Shown here: positions 52,151 to 59,954 of the stretch, piece by piece | How the letters are laid out: every line of letters begins with the position of its first letter | How positions within the stretch are numbered: the first letter of the stretch is position 1 | Source: Flavobacterium palustre | Lineage (GTDB): Bacteria; Bacteroidota; Bacteroidia; Flavobacteriales; Flavobacteriaceae | NCBI RefSeq assembly: GCF_014639535.1 | Contig: NZ_BMGA01000008.1 | Location: 62,001 to 126,000 of the forward strand | Length of the DNA stretch: 64,000 bases | Reading direction: 5' to 3' | Position numbers and translations under genes: made by a program | Notes under the pieces: generated by a model | Told to the model about the DNA's origin: nothing | Databases searched by the model: none | The model's input: the letters and a program-made list of their open reading frames with translations, nothing else

Positions 52151-52526
52151 GATTTCTATATTTTAAAGTTACTTGGGGTTATGAATTATTTTTTATTACT
52201 TATGTTAGTCAATTTTCAATTACTGTGCCAAAAATATTTTATTAACTTATTTTTAACTTATCCGAATTTCGATTAAAAGAATAAACGCAAAGCTTTTTTT
52301 TAAGTCGCTTTTTTTATGTACTAAGTAGTCGTAAAAATAATTGCTATAACACTTTTAAAAATGAGAGATTACAGTTTTTTGTTTTATTTTCTACTTTAGT
52401 TTCAAAATGTTCTTTTTGAGATCGTTTTATTTTTTATCTGTATTCGTTCTTTTTTATTTTATTCCAATTTACGTGCCAATATTATTTTTGTTAACATTAT
52501 TTTAACTTTTTAAAGTAGCTTAAAAA
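52151..52526. other. Intergenic region between paralogues, no gene seen
   Basis: About 375 bp of very AT-rich DNA, presumably the promoter region of the 51638-52150 gene. No clear TAnnTTTG with a TTG partner found. Confidence 0.5.
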
Positions 52527-52551
52527 AAAGAAACGCAGTTAGCGTTTCTTT
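52527..52551 (-). terminator. Terminator of the 52572 gene
   Basis: AAAGAAACGC (52527-52536) pairs with GCGTTTCTTT (52542-52551), and a T tract follows on the minus strand. Confidence 0.8.
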
Positions 52552-52571
52552 AGTATCTGAGGTGTTAGAAT

Positions 52572-53060
52572 TTAACGTTTATTGTTTCCGTTACCGCGAC
52601 CCTGATTGTGTTTGTTGTTACCGGAATTATTCCCTCTGTTATAATCAAAATCACGTTTGTTGTCGTGTTTGTAATCGTATCTGTTACCGATTGTTTTTTG
52701 TGGTTTTCCTTTGTATCCTTTATAATATTTTGCTTTATGAGTTTTATAATGGATGTAAGGTTTGTTTCCGCGGTAATCGGTTAATACTACTTTGTAACCT
52801 CTGTATAAATCATAATGTCTGTAGTGTGGAGGAAGTTGTCTTGTATATATCCATCTTCCATTTCCAAAATAAATAAATTGTGAAAGACGAATATCATAAT
52901 AAGCCTGAATGTCCGGAATGTAATAAAAATTCACATTCGAATAGCCTACAGGTCCCCAGGCAGGAGGAGCTCCGATATTTACATTTACTGAAACCTGAGC
53001 GTGTGAGGCACTCGTTACTAATAATATAATTCCTGCTGCGATCAATTTTAAAGTTTTCAT
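52572..53060 (-). CDS. Secreted Tyr/Gly-rich protein (paralogue 2)
   Basis: A 162-aa exported protein (signal peptide MKTLKLIAAGIILLVTSASH...). Matches the 51638 gene in the first ~110 residues: VSVNVNIGAPPAWGPVGYSN, NFYYIPDIQAYYDIRLSQFI, TRQLPPHYRHYDLYRGYKVV. The C-terminal 50 residues are Lys/Asn/Gly-rich (GYKGKPQKTIGNRYDYKHDN, GNNKHNQGRGNGNN). The shared region is conserved enough to be a single domain of unknown function; the divergent tails are low-complexity. Confidence 0.8.
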   Translation of the reverse strand: MKTLKLIAAGIILLVTSASHAQVSVNVNIGAPPAWGPVGYSNVNFYYIPDIQAYYDIRLSQFIYFGNGRWIYTRQLPPHYRHYDLYRGYKVVLTDYRGNKPYIHYKTHKAKYYKGYKGKPQKTIGNRYDYKHDNKRDFDYNRGNNSGNNKHNQGRGNGNNKR

Positions 53061-53458
53061 AATTCTAAATTTTTAGGTTATACCAATGATAATTATAAAA
53101 GAACATATAAACGTTATTATTTTCATTCTTTATAATTAAAAAGCCAATTATTGTGCCAAAAAACTATTTGTACTGTTTAAAAACTAATTTGAAAAGCCGT
53201 TTTTCTCCATTTAAAACGTATTTGATGTCGCTTTATTGTTTGAAAGTAAGTAAGCTGATGTGGCTAAAGAGTGGGTGGTATTTTATGAAAAAACAAACAG
53301 TATTTGAAATAAAATTTGTTTTACCGAGCTGATTTTTTTGAATCTCGGCTTCGGTTTTTGCCACGAATTCACGAATAAAAAAGAAATTAGTGAATTCGTG
53401 GCGATTATTTCACTAATACCTCTGGGGCACTGCCCCGAGGTAGTTTATTAAAAGACGA
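53061..53458. other. Intergenic region with two interspersed repeat hairpins
   Basis: No gene. GCCACGAATTCAC (53360-53372) pairs with GTGAATTCGTGGC (53390-53402), and CCTCTGGGGCA...TGCCCCGAGG forms a GC-rich hairpin at 53419-53440 just after the mscS-like stop codon; it may serve as a terminator there. Both repeats have the look of genus-wide interspersed elements. Confidence 0.6.
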
Positions 53459-53998
53459 TTAATCGGTAAATTCTTTTTCTTCATGTAGATTAGGAAGTAT
53501 AGAAACTCCTTTTTGAAAAAATAGATTATTAGGATAAATAACCTGTTCTCCCTCTTTATTTTTTATGGTGACATGAAAAGCTCCAATATCTTCAATTTCG
53601 CCTACAATAGGAAAGTCTTTGTCCAGAATTTGAATGATATCGCCTATTTTAAAAGGGAAGGAAAAAAATAAAAGAACCCCTGCGGTAATATTACTCAAAA
53701 TAGACCATTGGGCAATCATTACCACACCTGCAACACCTATTACTGTTGCAACCGAAGTAATGCCTGAAATAATTTCTTTTGAGCTTACTCCCCAAATAAA
53801 GATTAAAGCAATAGCTGCCAGAATATTTATCAGCAGATGAATGTATTTAATAACTAAATTGGTTCTGTTCTCAATGATATGAGTGCTTTTGGCAAATTTA
53901 CGTACTAATTTGGTGGATATAATTCGAAAAATCATCAGAATTATAATTACTATACCACTAGCAATTGATTCGGTTGTGAAATTATTTAAAAAATTCAT
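53459..53998 (-). CDS. Short MscS-type mechanosensitive channel
   Basis: A 179-aa membrane protein with three helices (about 11-27, 47-65 and 75-102) and a short beta domain. The pore helix is in SGITSVATVIGVAGVVMIAQ, and the conserved MscS text WSILSNITAGVLLFFSFPFK, IGDIIQILDKDFPIVGEIED, GAFHVTIKNKEGEQVIYPNN follows. It is about 100 residues shorter than E. coli MscS, missing the C-terminal alpha/beta part. Opens on osmotic downshift in the family. It lies immediately downstream (10 bp) of maf on the same strand, so it is probably in the same operon. Confidence 0.9.
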   Translation of the reverse strand: MNFLNNFTTESIASGIVIIILMIFRIISTKLVRKFAKSTHIIENRTNLVIKYIHLLINILAAIALIFIWGVSSKEIISGITSVATVIGVAGVVMIAQWSILSNITAGVLLFFSFPFKIGDIIQILDKDFPIVGEIEDIGAFHVTIKNKEGEQVIYPNNLFFQKGVSILPNLHEEKEFTD

Positions 53999-54008
53999 GT
54001 GTTTCGTT

Positions 54009-54593
54009 TTATGCTAAATTACTCAAATATTGATATACTTTGTCCACCGGAAGTCCAATAACATTAGCATAAGAACCTTCAATTTTGGAAACTCCCACAA
54101 AACCAATCCATTCTTGAATTCCGTAAGCGCCCGCTTTGTCAAAAGGTTTGTAGTTTTCGATATAATAAGCAATGGCTTCGTCACTTAATTCATTAAAAGT
54201 AACTTTGGTTATTTCGAATATAACTTCGGTTTTTGTGCTGGTTTTAAAACAAACCGAGGTAATGACTTCGTGAGTAGCATTCGATAAGGATTTTAAAATA
54301 GCAAAAGCATCCTCGCTGTCTTTGGGTTTTCCTAAAGCTTTTTCATTGTGCCAAACTAAGGTGTCGCTGGTAACAAGAATTTCGTTGTCCTGTAACTCGC
54401 CGTCAAAAGCAGCGGCTTTCAATTCGGCGAGGTAATTAGTGATTGCTTCCCGTTTTAATTCCGGAGGAAATATTTCTTCGATTTCTTTTAACCGAATTTC
54501 AAAATCCAAATCTAAATCCTTGAAAAATTGCTGTCTTCTGGGCGAACCAGAAGCTAAGATGATTTTGTAATCTTTTAATTTATTTCGAAGCAT
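54009..54593 (-). CDS. Maf-family nucleotide pyrophosphatase
   Basis: A 194-aa cytoplasmic enzyme that hydrolyses non-canonical or excess nucleoside triphosphates (dTTP, UTP or modified CTP/UTP) in the family. Landmarks: IILASGSPRRQQFFKDLDLD with the conserved SGSPRR, VTSDTLVWHNEKALGKPKDS with catalytic Asp, VITSVCFKTSTKTEVIFEIT, and FDKAGAYGIQEWIGFVGVSK. The start codon overlaps the UbiA-like gene by 14 bp, so the two are coupled. YhdE- and YceF-type Maf cannot be separated here. Confidence 0.93.
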   Translation of the reverse strand: MLRNKLKDYKIILASGSPRRQQFFKDLDLDFEIRLKEIEEIFPPELKREAITNYLAELKAAAFDGELQDNEILVTSDTLVWHNEKALGKPKDSEDAFAILKSLSNATHEVITSVCFKTSTKTEVIFEITKVTFNELSDEAIAYYIENYKPFDKAGAYGIQEWIGFVGVSKIEGSYANVIGLPVDKVYQYLSNLA

Positions 54594-55512
54594 GGTATTG
54601 TATGTTTAGGGTAATGAATAAAATGGATAAAATTCCGAAAAATAAGATCCATTTCAGTACTTTACTTAGTTTTTGAAAGTCGATTTTTGATTGTGCTGAC
54701 CACGTTTTGATACTAAAATAGAGTAGTGGTCCAGAAACAAACAGCAAACCATAGATGGTGGCTGCAATAAGATGATTGGCTATCAGGTAATTATTGATGT
54801 AAATAAACAGTAGTATTGTTGGAATAAAACTCAAGGCAAAAACTAGTTTGGTTGTTTTTGGTATGCCCAAAACAATAGCTAATGTTCGCATTCCCTGTTT
54901 GGAATCGCCTTCGAAATCCTCTAAATCTTTAACAATTTCGCGTAAAAAATTAATCATAAAGGCAAAAACGGCGTAGTCAATAAGTATAGCAAACATGCCT
55001 GCCATGACTTCTTGATTAGCGGTATCAGTAGCGGGGAAAATATCAAAAATCCCAATAATAATAACACTTAACGATAATAATAAAGCAACAACAATATTAC
55101 CTATAAGTGGCATTTGTTTCAAACTGGTTGCATAAATATAAAGTGTTGCAGCAATCAAAACAAAAATAGCTGCAAAAGTAGGTCGCATAATCACATTGGA
55201 TAAATAAAAGCCAATGGCAACTCCGCTAATATTTAATAAGGCATAAATGTTATAAGCCCGGTTTTCGGAAATGGTTTTGCCTACAATACACTTATCGGCT
55301 TTGTTTTCTTTGTCGGTTTCCTGATCAAAAATATCGTTAATTACATAACCCGCAGCTGCAATTAAAGCCGTACTTAAAACCAATAAACCGTATTGCCAAT
55401 CGGCAAGAGCCAAATCGATTTTTTGTAATTTCAAAAAGCCGTACCTGAAAATAAGCTGCATCAAAGCCAGCATTAATAGGTTTTTGTATCGAATGAGATT
55501 TAGGAAGTTCAT
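54580..55512 (-). CDS. UbiA-family prenyltransferase (GGGP-synthase-like)
   Basis: A 310-aa membrane prenyltransferase with about eight helices. The first Asp-rich motif is AAGYVINDIFDQETDKENK at about 56-74 (NDxxDxxxD) and the second REIVKDLEDFEGDSKQGMRT at about 190-209 (DxxD). Bacteroidota genes of this type are annotated as geranylgeranylglycerol-phosphate geranylgeranyltransferases, but they may also make menaquinone or other prenylated lipids. It ends 14 bp inside maf. The 97-bp upstream gap holds a low-complexity repeat. Confidence 0.85.
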   Translation of the reverse strand: MNFLNLIRYKNLLMLALMQLIFRYGFLKLQKIDLALADWQYGLLVLSTALIAAAGYVINDIFDQETDKENKADKCIVGKTISENRAYNIYALLNISGVAIGFYLSNVIMRPTFAAIFVLIAATLYIYATSLKQMPLIGNIVVALLLSLSVIIIGIFDIFPATDTANQEVMAGMFAILIDYAVFAFMINFLREIVKDLEDFEGDSKQGMRTLAIVLGIPKTTKLVFALSFIPTILLFIYINNYLIANHLIAATIYGLLFVSGPLLYFSIKTWSAQSKIDFQKLSKVLKWILFFGILSILFITLNIQYHASK

Positions 55513-55609
55513 TTGTTGAGTTGGGAGTTAGGAGTTAGGAGTTGGAAGCTGGGAGCTGGGAGCTGGGAGTTGGAAGTCCCGATAGCTCCCAGCTTCCAAC
55601 TCCCTGCTT
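55513..55609. repeat. Low-complexity tandem GGAGTT/GGGAGCT repeat with palindrome
   Basis: The first half is a run of GGAGTTAGGA- and GCTGGGAGCTGGGA-type direct repeats. The end folds: GGGAGTTGGAAG pairs with CTTCCAACTCCC around a loop carrying CCCGATAGC. It separates the kdsC-like and ubiA-like genes. Confidence 0.65.
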
Positions 55610-56137
55610 TTAATCATATTTAGCATCAAAACTTTCCATCCATTTTCCCTGAACTTTCATCACTTGTTCAATCACATCACGAACAGCACCTTTTCCGCCA
55701 TTTTTATGGGAAATGTACTTGGAAATGCCTTTAATTTCAGGGCAGGCATCCTGCGGACAAGCAGGTAATGCTACTAATTTCATCACCTGATAATCAGGGA
55801 TATCGTCGCCCATGTATAAAATATGTTCCTGTTTGATTTGGTGAATATCAATGTATTCGTCAAAGGTTTCCACCTTGTCAGGCGTTCCTAAATGAATGTT
55901 GGTAATTCCCAGATTGCGTAAACGAACGCGTACTCCCTCGTTGCTTCCGCCCGAAATAATACATACATTATAGCCGCTGTCAACCGCTGCTTTCAACGCA
56001 TAACCATCCCGAATATTCATGGTTCTCAACATTTCGCCATCGCTGTTTACAAATACGGAACCATCGGTAAGTACACCGTCAACATCAAAAATAAAAGTAG
56101 TGATGTCGTTCATTATTTCTTTATAACTTTTTGCCAT
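55610..56137 (-). CDS. kdsC: KDO-8-phosphate phosphatase-like HAD protein (KdsC)
   Basis: A 175-aa HAD phosphatase without cap domain, the form that tetramerises in KdsC. DITTFIFDVDGVLTDGSVFV carries the catalytic Asp pair, IISGGSNEGVRVRLRNLGIT is motif II, and ILYMGDDIPDYQVMKLVALP motif IV. It would release KDO from KDO-8-P for lipopolysaccharide, though other sugar-acid phosphates are possible. The start overlaps the upstream DUF2520 gene by 17 bp. Confidence 0.9.
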   Translation of the reverse strand: MAKSYKEIMNDITTFIFDVDGVLTDGSVFVNSDGEMLRTMNIRDGYALKAAVDSGYNVCIISGGSNEGVRVRLRNLGITNIHLGTPDKVETFDEYIDIHQIKQEHILYMGDDIPDYQVMKLVALPACPQDACPEIKGISKYISHKNGGKGAVRDVIEQVMKVQGKWMESFDAKYD

Positions 56138-56894
56138 TATCCTGAATCGATTGGGTTAGAATTTTATATATAGTGAGTTGTTTTTCATCGGTCAAAAAGG
56201 CTTCGTGCGCTGCAATGGTTTTCTGGTCGTTGCGAATAGCCGGCCCTGTTTGAGCTTCCTGAGGAGAAAGGGTATTTAATTTAGTTACCGTTTCCTGTAT
56301 CAAAGGTTTTAAAATATCAAAAGGGATTTGGTTTTCCTGACAAATTTCGTTTCCAATGGAGTAGAGATGATTGGTGAAATTATTGACAAAAACGGCTGCG
56401 ACATGAAGTGCTTTTCGTTGTTGGGAATTGATAGCATAGACTTTTTCCGAAATGCTTTTGGCAATTTTATCCAAAACCTGATAATCAGTTGGATTTTCGG
56501 TTTCCAAACAAATGGGAATTGTTGTAAAATCGACTGTTTTTCCTTTTGAGAAAGTTTGCAAGGGATAAAAAACGCCTTTTCGGTTATTGTCGTGTAAAAC
56601 ATTTAAAGCCATACTGCCCGAAGTGTGTACCACTAAACGGTTTTTAAACGGAAGTTGGTTTGAAACAGTTTCGACGGCATCGTCAGAAACGGCAATAATG
56701 TATAAATCAGCTTCCTGCAAATTAGAATATTCGGTAATAATTTGTTCCGGATGAAGTAATGCAGCCAGGGTTTCTTTTTTTCTGGAAAAAACCTGTGCCA
56801 ACTCGATTTCACTGCCCGATTTTTTAAGGTTTTGAAATGTAGTGATAAGATGTTGGGCTACATTTCCGGAGCCGATAATGCTTATTTTAATCAT
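56121..56894 (-). CDS. Rossmann-like and DUF2520 domain-containing protein
   Basis: A 257-aa protein. The N-terminal Rossmann half has ISIIGSGNVAQHLITTFQNL and LYIIAVSDDAVETVSNQLPF; the C-terminal half is DUF2520, helical, with KALHVAAVFVNNFTNHLYSI and LNTLSPQEAQTGPAIRNDQK. Distant relatives include ketopantoate and pyrroline-5-carboxylate reductases, so an NADP-dependent reductase role is possible but not shown. It is first in an operon running kdsC, ubiA, maf, mscS. A terminator for the upstream hsp20 lies just before it. Confidence 0.88.
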   Translation of the reverse strand: MIKISIIGSGNVAQHLITTFQNLKKSGSEIELAQVFSRKKETLAALLHPEQIITEYSNLQEADLYIIAVSDDAVETVSNQLPFKNRLVVHTSGSMALNVLHDNNRKGVFYPLQTFSKGKTVDFTTIPICLETENPTDYQVLDKIAKSISEKVYAINSQQRKALHVAAVFVNNFTNHLYSIGNEICQENQIPFDILKPLIQETVTKLNTLSPQEAQTGPAIRNDQKTIAAHEAFLTDEKQLTIYKILTQSIQDNGKKL

Positions 56895-56972
56895 AGCGGT
56901 AAAATTAAGAAAAAAACTCGTTTTTCAAATTTTTAAAAGACTAACACTGATGAAACGGATTTAGCAGCATAA

Positions 56973-57005
56973 AAAAATGAGTTAGTGTTTTTCTAACTCA
57001 TTTTT
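56973..57005. terminator. Terminator after hsp20
   Basis: AAAAATGAGTTAG (56973-56985) pairs with CTAACTCATTTTT (56993-57005); it ends 11 bp before the hsp20 stop codon. Confidence 0.85.
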
Positions 57006-57015
57006 CAAAATTGGA

Positions 57016-57453
57016 TTACTTGATGTCAATAATTTTAGAAGCTTTGGGCTTGGCTTCCTCTTTTTTAGGAATGGTGATGGCTAAAATTCCGTTTTCGTAT
57101 TTAGCCGAAATTTTTTCATCATTCACCACTTCAGGAAGTGTGAAAGATCTGCTGAAGGACTGGTAGCTGAATTCCTGTTTGGTAATTCGTTCTCCATCCT
57201 TAGTCTCGTTGCTTAGTTTTTTTTCTGAAGAAATAGTTAATAAATCATTATTCAGTTCAATTTTGAAATCTGATTTTTCAAAACCCGGAGCAGCAACTTC
57301 TACAAAAAAAGAATCTTTGTTTTCTTTGATATTCAAAGAAGGTAGCGTAGTGTTGGTTTTTGAAAAATTGTCTCTATTCCAACCTTCAAAATCATTATTA
57401 AAAAATTTGTCAAATAAACTAGGCCATTGGTTTTGATACTTAACAATTGTCAT
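57016..57453 (-). CDS. Hsp20/alpha-crystallin family small heat-shock protein
   Basis: A 145-aa ATP-independent chaperone. The alpha-crystallin domain spans about 40-130: LPSLNIKENKDSFFVEVAAP, GFEKSDFKIELNNDLLTISS, SRSFTLPEVVNDEKISAKYE and ENGILAITIPKKEEAK, with the A-x-x-x-n-GvL signature near the end and a C-terminal IxI motif (KIIDIK). A longer frame to 57519 is open, but ATG at 57453 (MTIVKYQNQWPSLFDKFFN) fits the family N-terminus. It is a single gene with its own terminator. Confidence 0.92.
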   Translation of the reverse strand: MTIVKYQNQWPSLFDKFFNNDFEGWNRDNFSKTNTTLPSLNIKENKDSFFVEVAAPGFEKSDFKIELNNDLLTISSEKKLSNETKDGERITKQEFSYQSFSRSFTLPEVVNDEKISAKYENGILAITIPKKEEAKPKASKIIDIK

Positions 57454-57668
57454 AATAAATACATTTTGAGTTAAACATTGCTTTTTCTTTTGAAATAACA
57501 AAGAAAATACCAATTGCAATAAACTGACAATAAGTTAGTTGTTGACTTTTGTAGGGGATTTTTGTTTCTGAAAATTTTAATAATTTTTAAGAAAGAAATG
57601 TCAATTTTTCAGTTTTTAATGTTAAACCACATTAGTTAGGCAGGCATTTGCCTGTGCCCGCTTTTTTG

Positions 57669-58159
57669 TTAAAACAGTAATGATGATAACAGGACAGTCC
57701 CAACAAAAAATAGAAACAACTGTATAAAAAAGACAATTCTGTTAGCGCGTTCAATCTTTGTACATGTTTCTTCTATTGATGAATACTTTGATTTGGCTTC
57801 TTTGTAATTTACAGAGCGAACAATGATTCTCGAAATTTTGCGTTTAAGTCTGAAATTCCATTCTTCTAATATTGCTAACACAAGTCCTGATCCGATTGAA
57901 ATTAAACTTAGAATTAAAGCGACGGTAACTGCGCAACGAACGGAACATGATAACTCTAAATTTTGAACGGAATCACTCAGTATAAAACCTATTTCCGCCG
58001 TAGAAAGTAAAATAATAAGATTTCGCAAATAGCCTAAATGATTGACATGAATATTTAGCCAATTACTTACGTCGTAAATCTGCTTTGCAGCCTCTAATTT
58101 GTCGTCCTTATTTTCTTTTGTCCTTATTTTCTTGATTTTTTTAATTCGTTAAATTGCAT
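57669..58159 (-). pseudogene. Small membrane protein gene, probably frameshifted near its start
   Basis: The intact C-terminal part (119 codons from a TTG at 58028) has two membrane segments (CAVTVALILSLISIGSGLVL and VFFIQLFLFFVGTVLLSSLL) around a charged loop with KREISR-like text (RLKRKISRIIVRSVNYKEAK). No ATG, GTG or other good start begins this frame; it stays open upstream to 58148. The only ATG nearby (58159, MQFNELKK) is in another frame and would join it if one A were added to the A7 run at 58136-58142, giving a coherent ~163-aa protein. So the gene is probably a frameshift pseudogene, or it uses slippage. Family unknown. Confidence 0.5.
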
Positions 58160-58170
58160 ATAACGGTCAT

Positions 58171-58203
58171 AAGCTAGCGCAAGCGTCGCGCTTGTGCCCG
58201 CAA
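58171..58203 (+). repeat. REP-like element (left copy)
   Basis: AGCTAGCGCAAGCGTCGCGC then TTGTGCCCGCAA. It folds as CAAGCG-TCG-CGCTTG. It is repeated in inverted orientation at 58814-58845, on the other side of the RAYT pseudogene. Confidence 0.75.
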
Positions 58204-58205
58204 TC

Positions 58206-58759
58206 TTAATTCATATCGATACTTAAAATAGTATGGTCATCATTGCCATAATTTCTGGCACTACTGTATTTCCAATCTATTGGATCTGTTACAAAACCTG
58301 TCACTACAGGATTTTGATGTATATAATTCAGTTTTTGTTCGAATACTTTTAAAGTAAAGACCAAATTTCAATGGGTTGGTTATGTTGTTGCCAAAATTGG
58401 TAATTAACATTGTTTGAGTTTTTTATTCCGGCTCGCGAAAACATCCATAACATCCATTCTTTTCTGCTTTCTTGCGGGTTGTCTTCTATCAGTTGGAGCA
58501 TTTTTTTTGATGTAAAGCCCTTAAAATCCCGAATTAATCCTGATGGGTCGTTCAATGCCGAACGAAAAATTAGATGAATATGACTTGGCATTATACAATA
58601 GCCATAAAGTTCCATTCCTTTATTCTTTCTGCAAAAATCCAAGGATTCAATAATACTACTAAAATAAATGTCTCTGGTAAAAACATCGATCCAGTTTACA
58701 GTAGCGAATGAAATAAAATAAGCTCCTGATTTTTCACCAAACTTATATTTCCTGCTCAT
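58206..58759 (-). pseudogene. REP-associated tyrosine transposase (RAYT, Y1_Tnp family), frameshifted
   Basis: The minus-strand frame from 58759 reads MSRKYKFGEKSGAYFISFAT and has the HUH-type catalytic motif GYCIMPSHIHLIFRS (His-x-His) and the YKGFT-like stretch DFKGFTSKKMLQLIEDN of Y1 transposases. It stops at 58349 after QPIEIWSLL. The continuation lies in another frame: VFEQKLNYIHQNPVVTGFVT and WKYSSARNYGNDD to a stop at 58206-58208. The break sits at a tandem 5-bp duplication, TAAAG-TAAAG, at 58350-58359; removing one copy restores WSLKVFEQK. The catalytic Tyr region (in the middle) is intact. Confidence 0.88.
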
Positions 58760-58813
58760 ACTTTTTAATTAAGGTTATTTAAAAAAATAAAGGCTTTTTT
58801 ATTGGATTTTCTT

Positions 58814-58845
58814 TGCGGGCACATGCGGGACGCTTGCGCTAGCTG
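58814..58845 (-). repeat. REP-like element (right copy, inverted)
   Basis: Reads on the minus strand AGCTAGCGCAAGCGTCCCGC then ATGTGCCCGCAA; all but two of the 32 positions equal the left copy at 58172-58203. The two copies flank the RAYT pseudogene as inverted repeats. Confidence 0.75.
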
Positions 58846-58889
58846 GGGCAAAAAATAGGGTTAATATAGTTTTCATTTTTTTGTTTATT

Positions 58890-59804
58890 TTAGGTTTTTT
58901 CGATAAAAAGGATGTAGCTGGTTTCGTAAAAATATTCTTTTGTAGTATCATTTCTTTTGGCTGGTAATATTTTTTTGTCAAAAGATTGAATAATTCTGTC
59001 AATTTCATTCTTAATGATAGTATTTGGAGCAATTGAATTTACCTTAAATATTTTTCCATTAGTATCTATTGAAAATCTTGGATAAATCGAAATTTCTCCT
59101 TTTAATTTTTGTTTGGAAATTGCTTCTAAGGATATATGTTTCAAAATGTATTTATTCAATTCGTTATAGAAACAGCTATTACGTTTGCTGTAATCTAAAT
59201 TTTGACATTCATTAAGAGATGGAGTGACATCATAAACTGCATTTGTACTTGCTTTTATTATTGTTTTTTTGTTTTCCCTACAAAATAATTGAACACTAAT
59301 TATTGCAGATTTGTTTTCGGTATCAATATTAAGTTTTTCTAAAGGAAATGTCTTGAATACATTTTTTATTTGTTTATTAAAATCAGCATTACCTGTTTGA
59401 ATTTTTATATTTTGAGCTTTATTGTCTTTACCTATCTCAAAAGTTAGTCTAATTGTGTAATCATAGTTGTCTAATTTATAGGGATTTAATTTGAAAAGAA
59501 ATGAAGATGTAATTTTATGATAATCAATCTTTTTTAAATCTTGAGTGCTTAAATTTTGTTTTAAAAAAAGTGAAAGCTCATTATTCTCATCAGGGTTTGC
59601 TGTGGCTTGAAATGAATTTTTCTCCAACTCAGATACTAATTTATATTCTGCTTCAGTGTAGTATCGATTTTGACGTTCTCTATTTATTGCCTCATTCGAA
59701 TATTCTGAAACTCTTTCCTGTAAATCAGTTTTATTATTAATCTGGGAAAAACTAATTATTGAGTGAAGCAGAATTATTAATAAAGCTAGTTTTTTTATAG
59801 TCAT
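58890..59804 (-). CDS. Secreted protein of unknown function with TonB-C-like ends
   Basis: A 304-aa exported protein (signal peptide MTIKKLALLIILLHSIISFS). The middle and end each show the form of a TonB C-terminal-like strand-helix-strand unit: PYKLDNYDYTIRLTFEIGKD and NKQIKNVFKTFPLEKLNIDT, then GEISIYPRFSIDTNGKIFKV and IIKNEIDRIIQSFDKKILPA. Such tandem units are common in Bacteroidota periplasmic proteins of unknown role. It precedes the nuclease-like gene by 150 bp. No family name is safe. Confidence 0.72.
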   Translation of the reverse strand: MTIKKLALLIILLHSIISFSQINNKTDLQERVSEYSNEAINRERQNRYYTEAEYKLVSELEKNSFQATANPDENNELSLFLKQNLSTQDLKKIDYHKITSSFLFKLNPYKLDNYDYTIRLTFEIGKDNKAQNIKIQTGNADFNKQIKNVFKTFPLEKLNIDTENKSAIISVQLFCRENKKTIIKASTNAVYDVTPSLNECQNLDYSKRNSCFYNELNKYILKHISLEAISKQKLKGEISIYPRFSIDTNGKIFKVNSIAPNTIIKNEIDRIIQSFDKKILPAKRNDTTKEYFYETSYILFIEKT

Positions 59805-59844
59805 GTTCTGTTATTGTTGGTTTAAAAAAAGTGATAATTGGAAT

Positions 59845-59874
59845 GGGCACGGATTACAAATCCGCGCTATCGGG
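59845..59874 (+). repeat. 30-bp repeat identical to 8491-8520
   Basis: Begins GGGCACGGATTACAAATCCG and ends CGCTATCGGG; 30 of 30 positions equal the copy at 8491. Both copies lie near cassette-type elements. Confidence 0.85.
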
Positions 59875-59954
59875 GTTTAGTACTTAACTTTGCAAGTATG
59901 TACCAAACTGAAAATCCTCACGGATTTTCAGAAGTAAGCGAGAAGAAGCAATTA

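Noticed and set aside
58799-59032. A 77-codon minus-strand ORF
   Set aside because: It overlaps the 3' part of the 58890-59804 gene in another frame and ends in the REP element.
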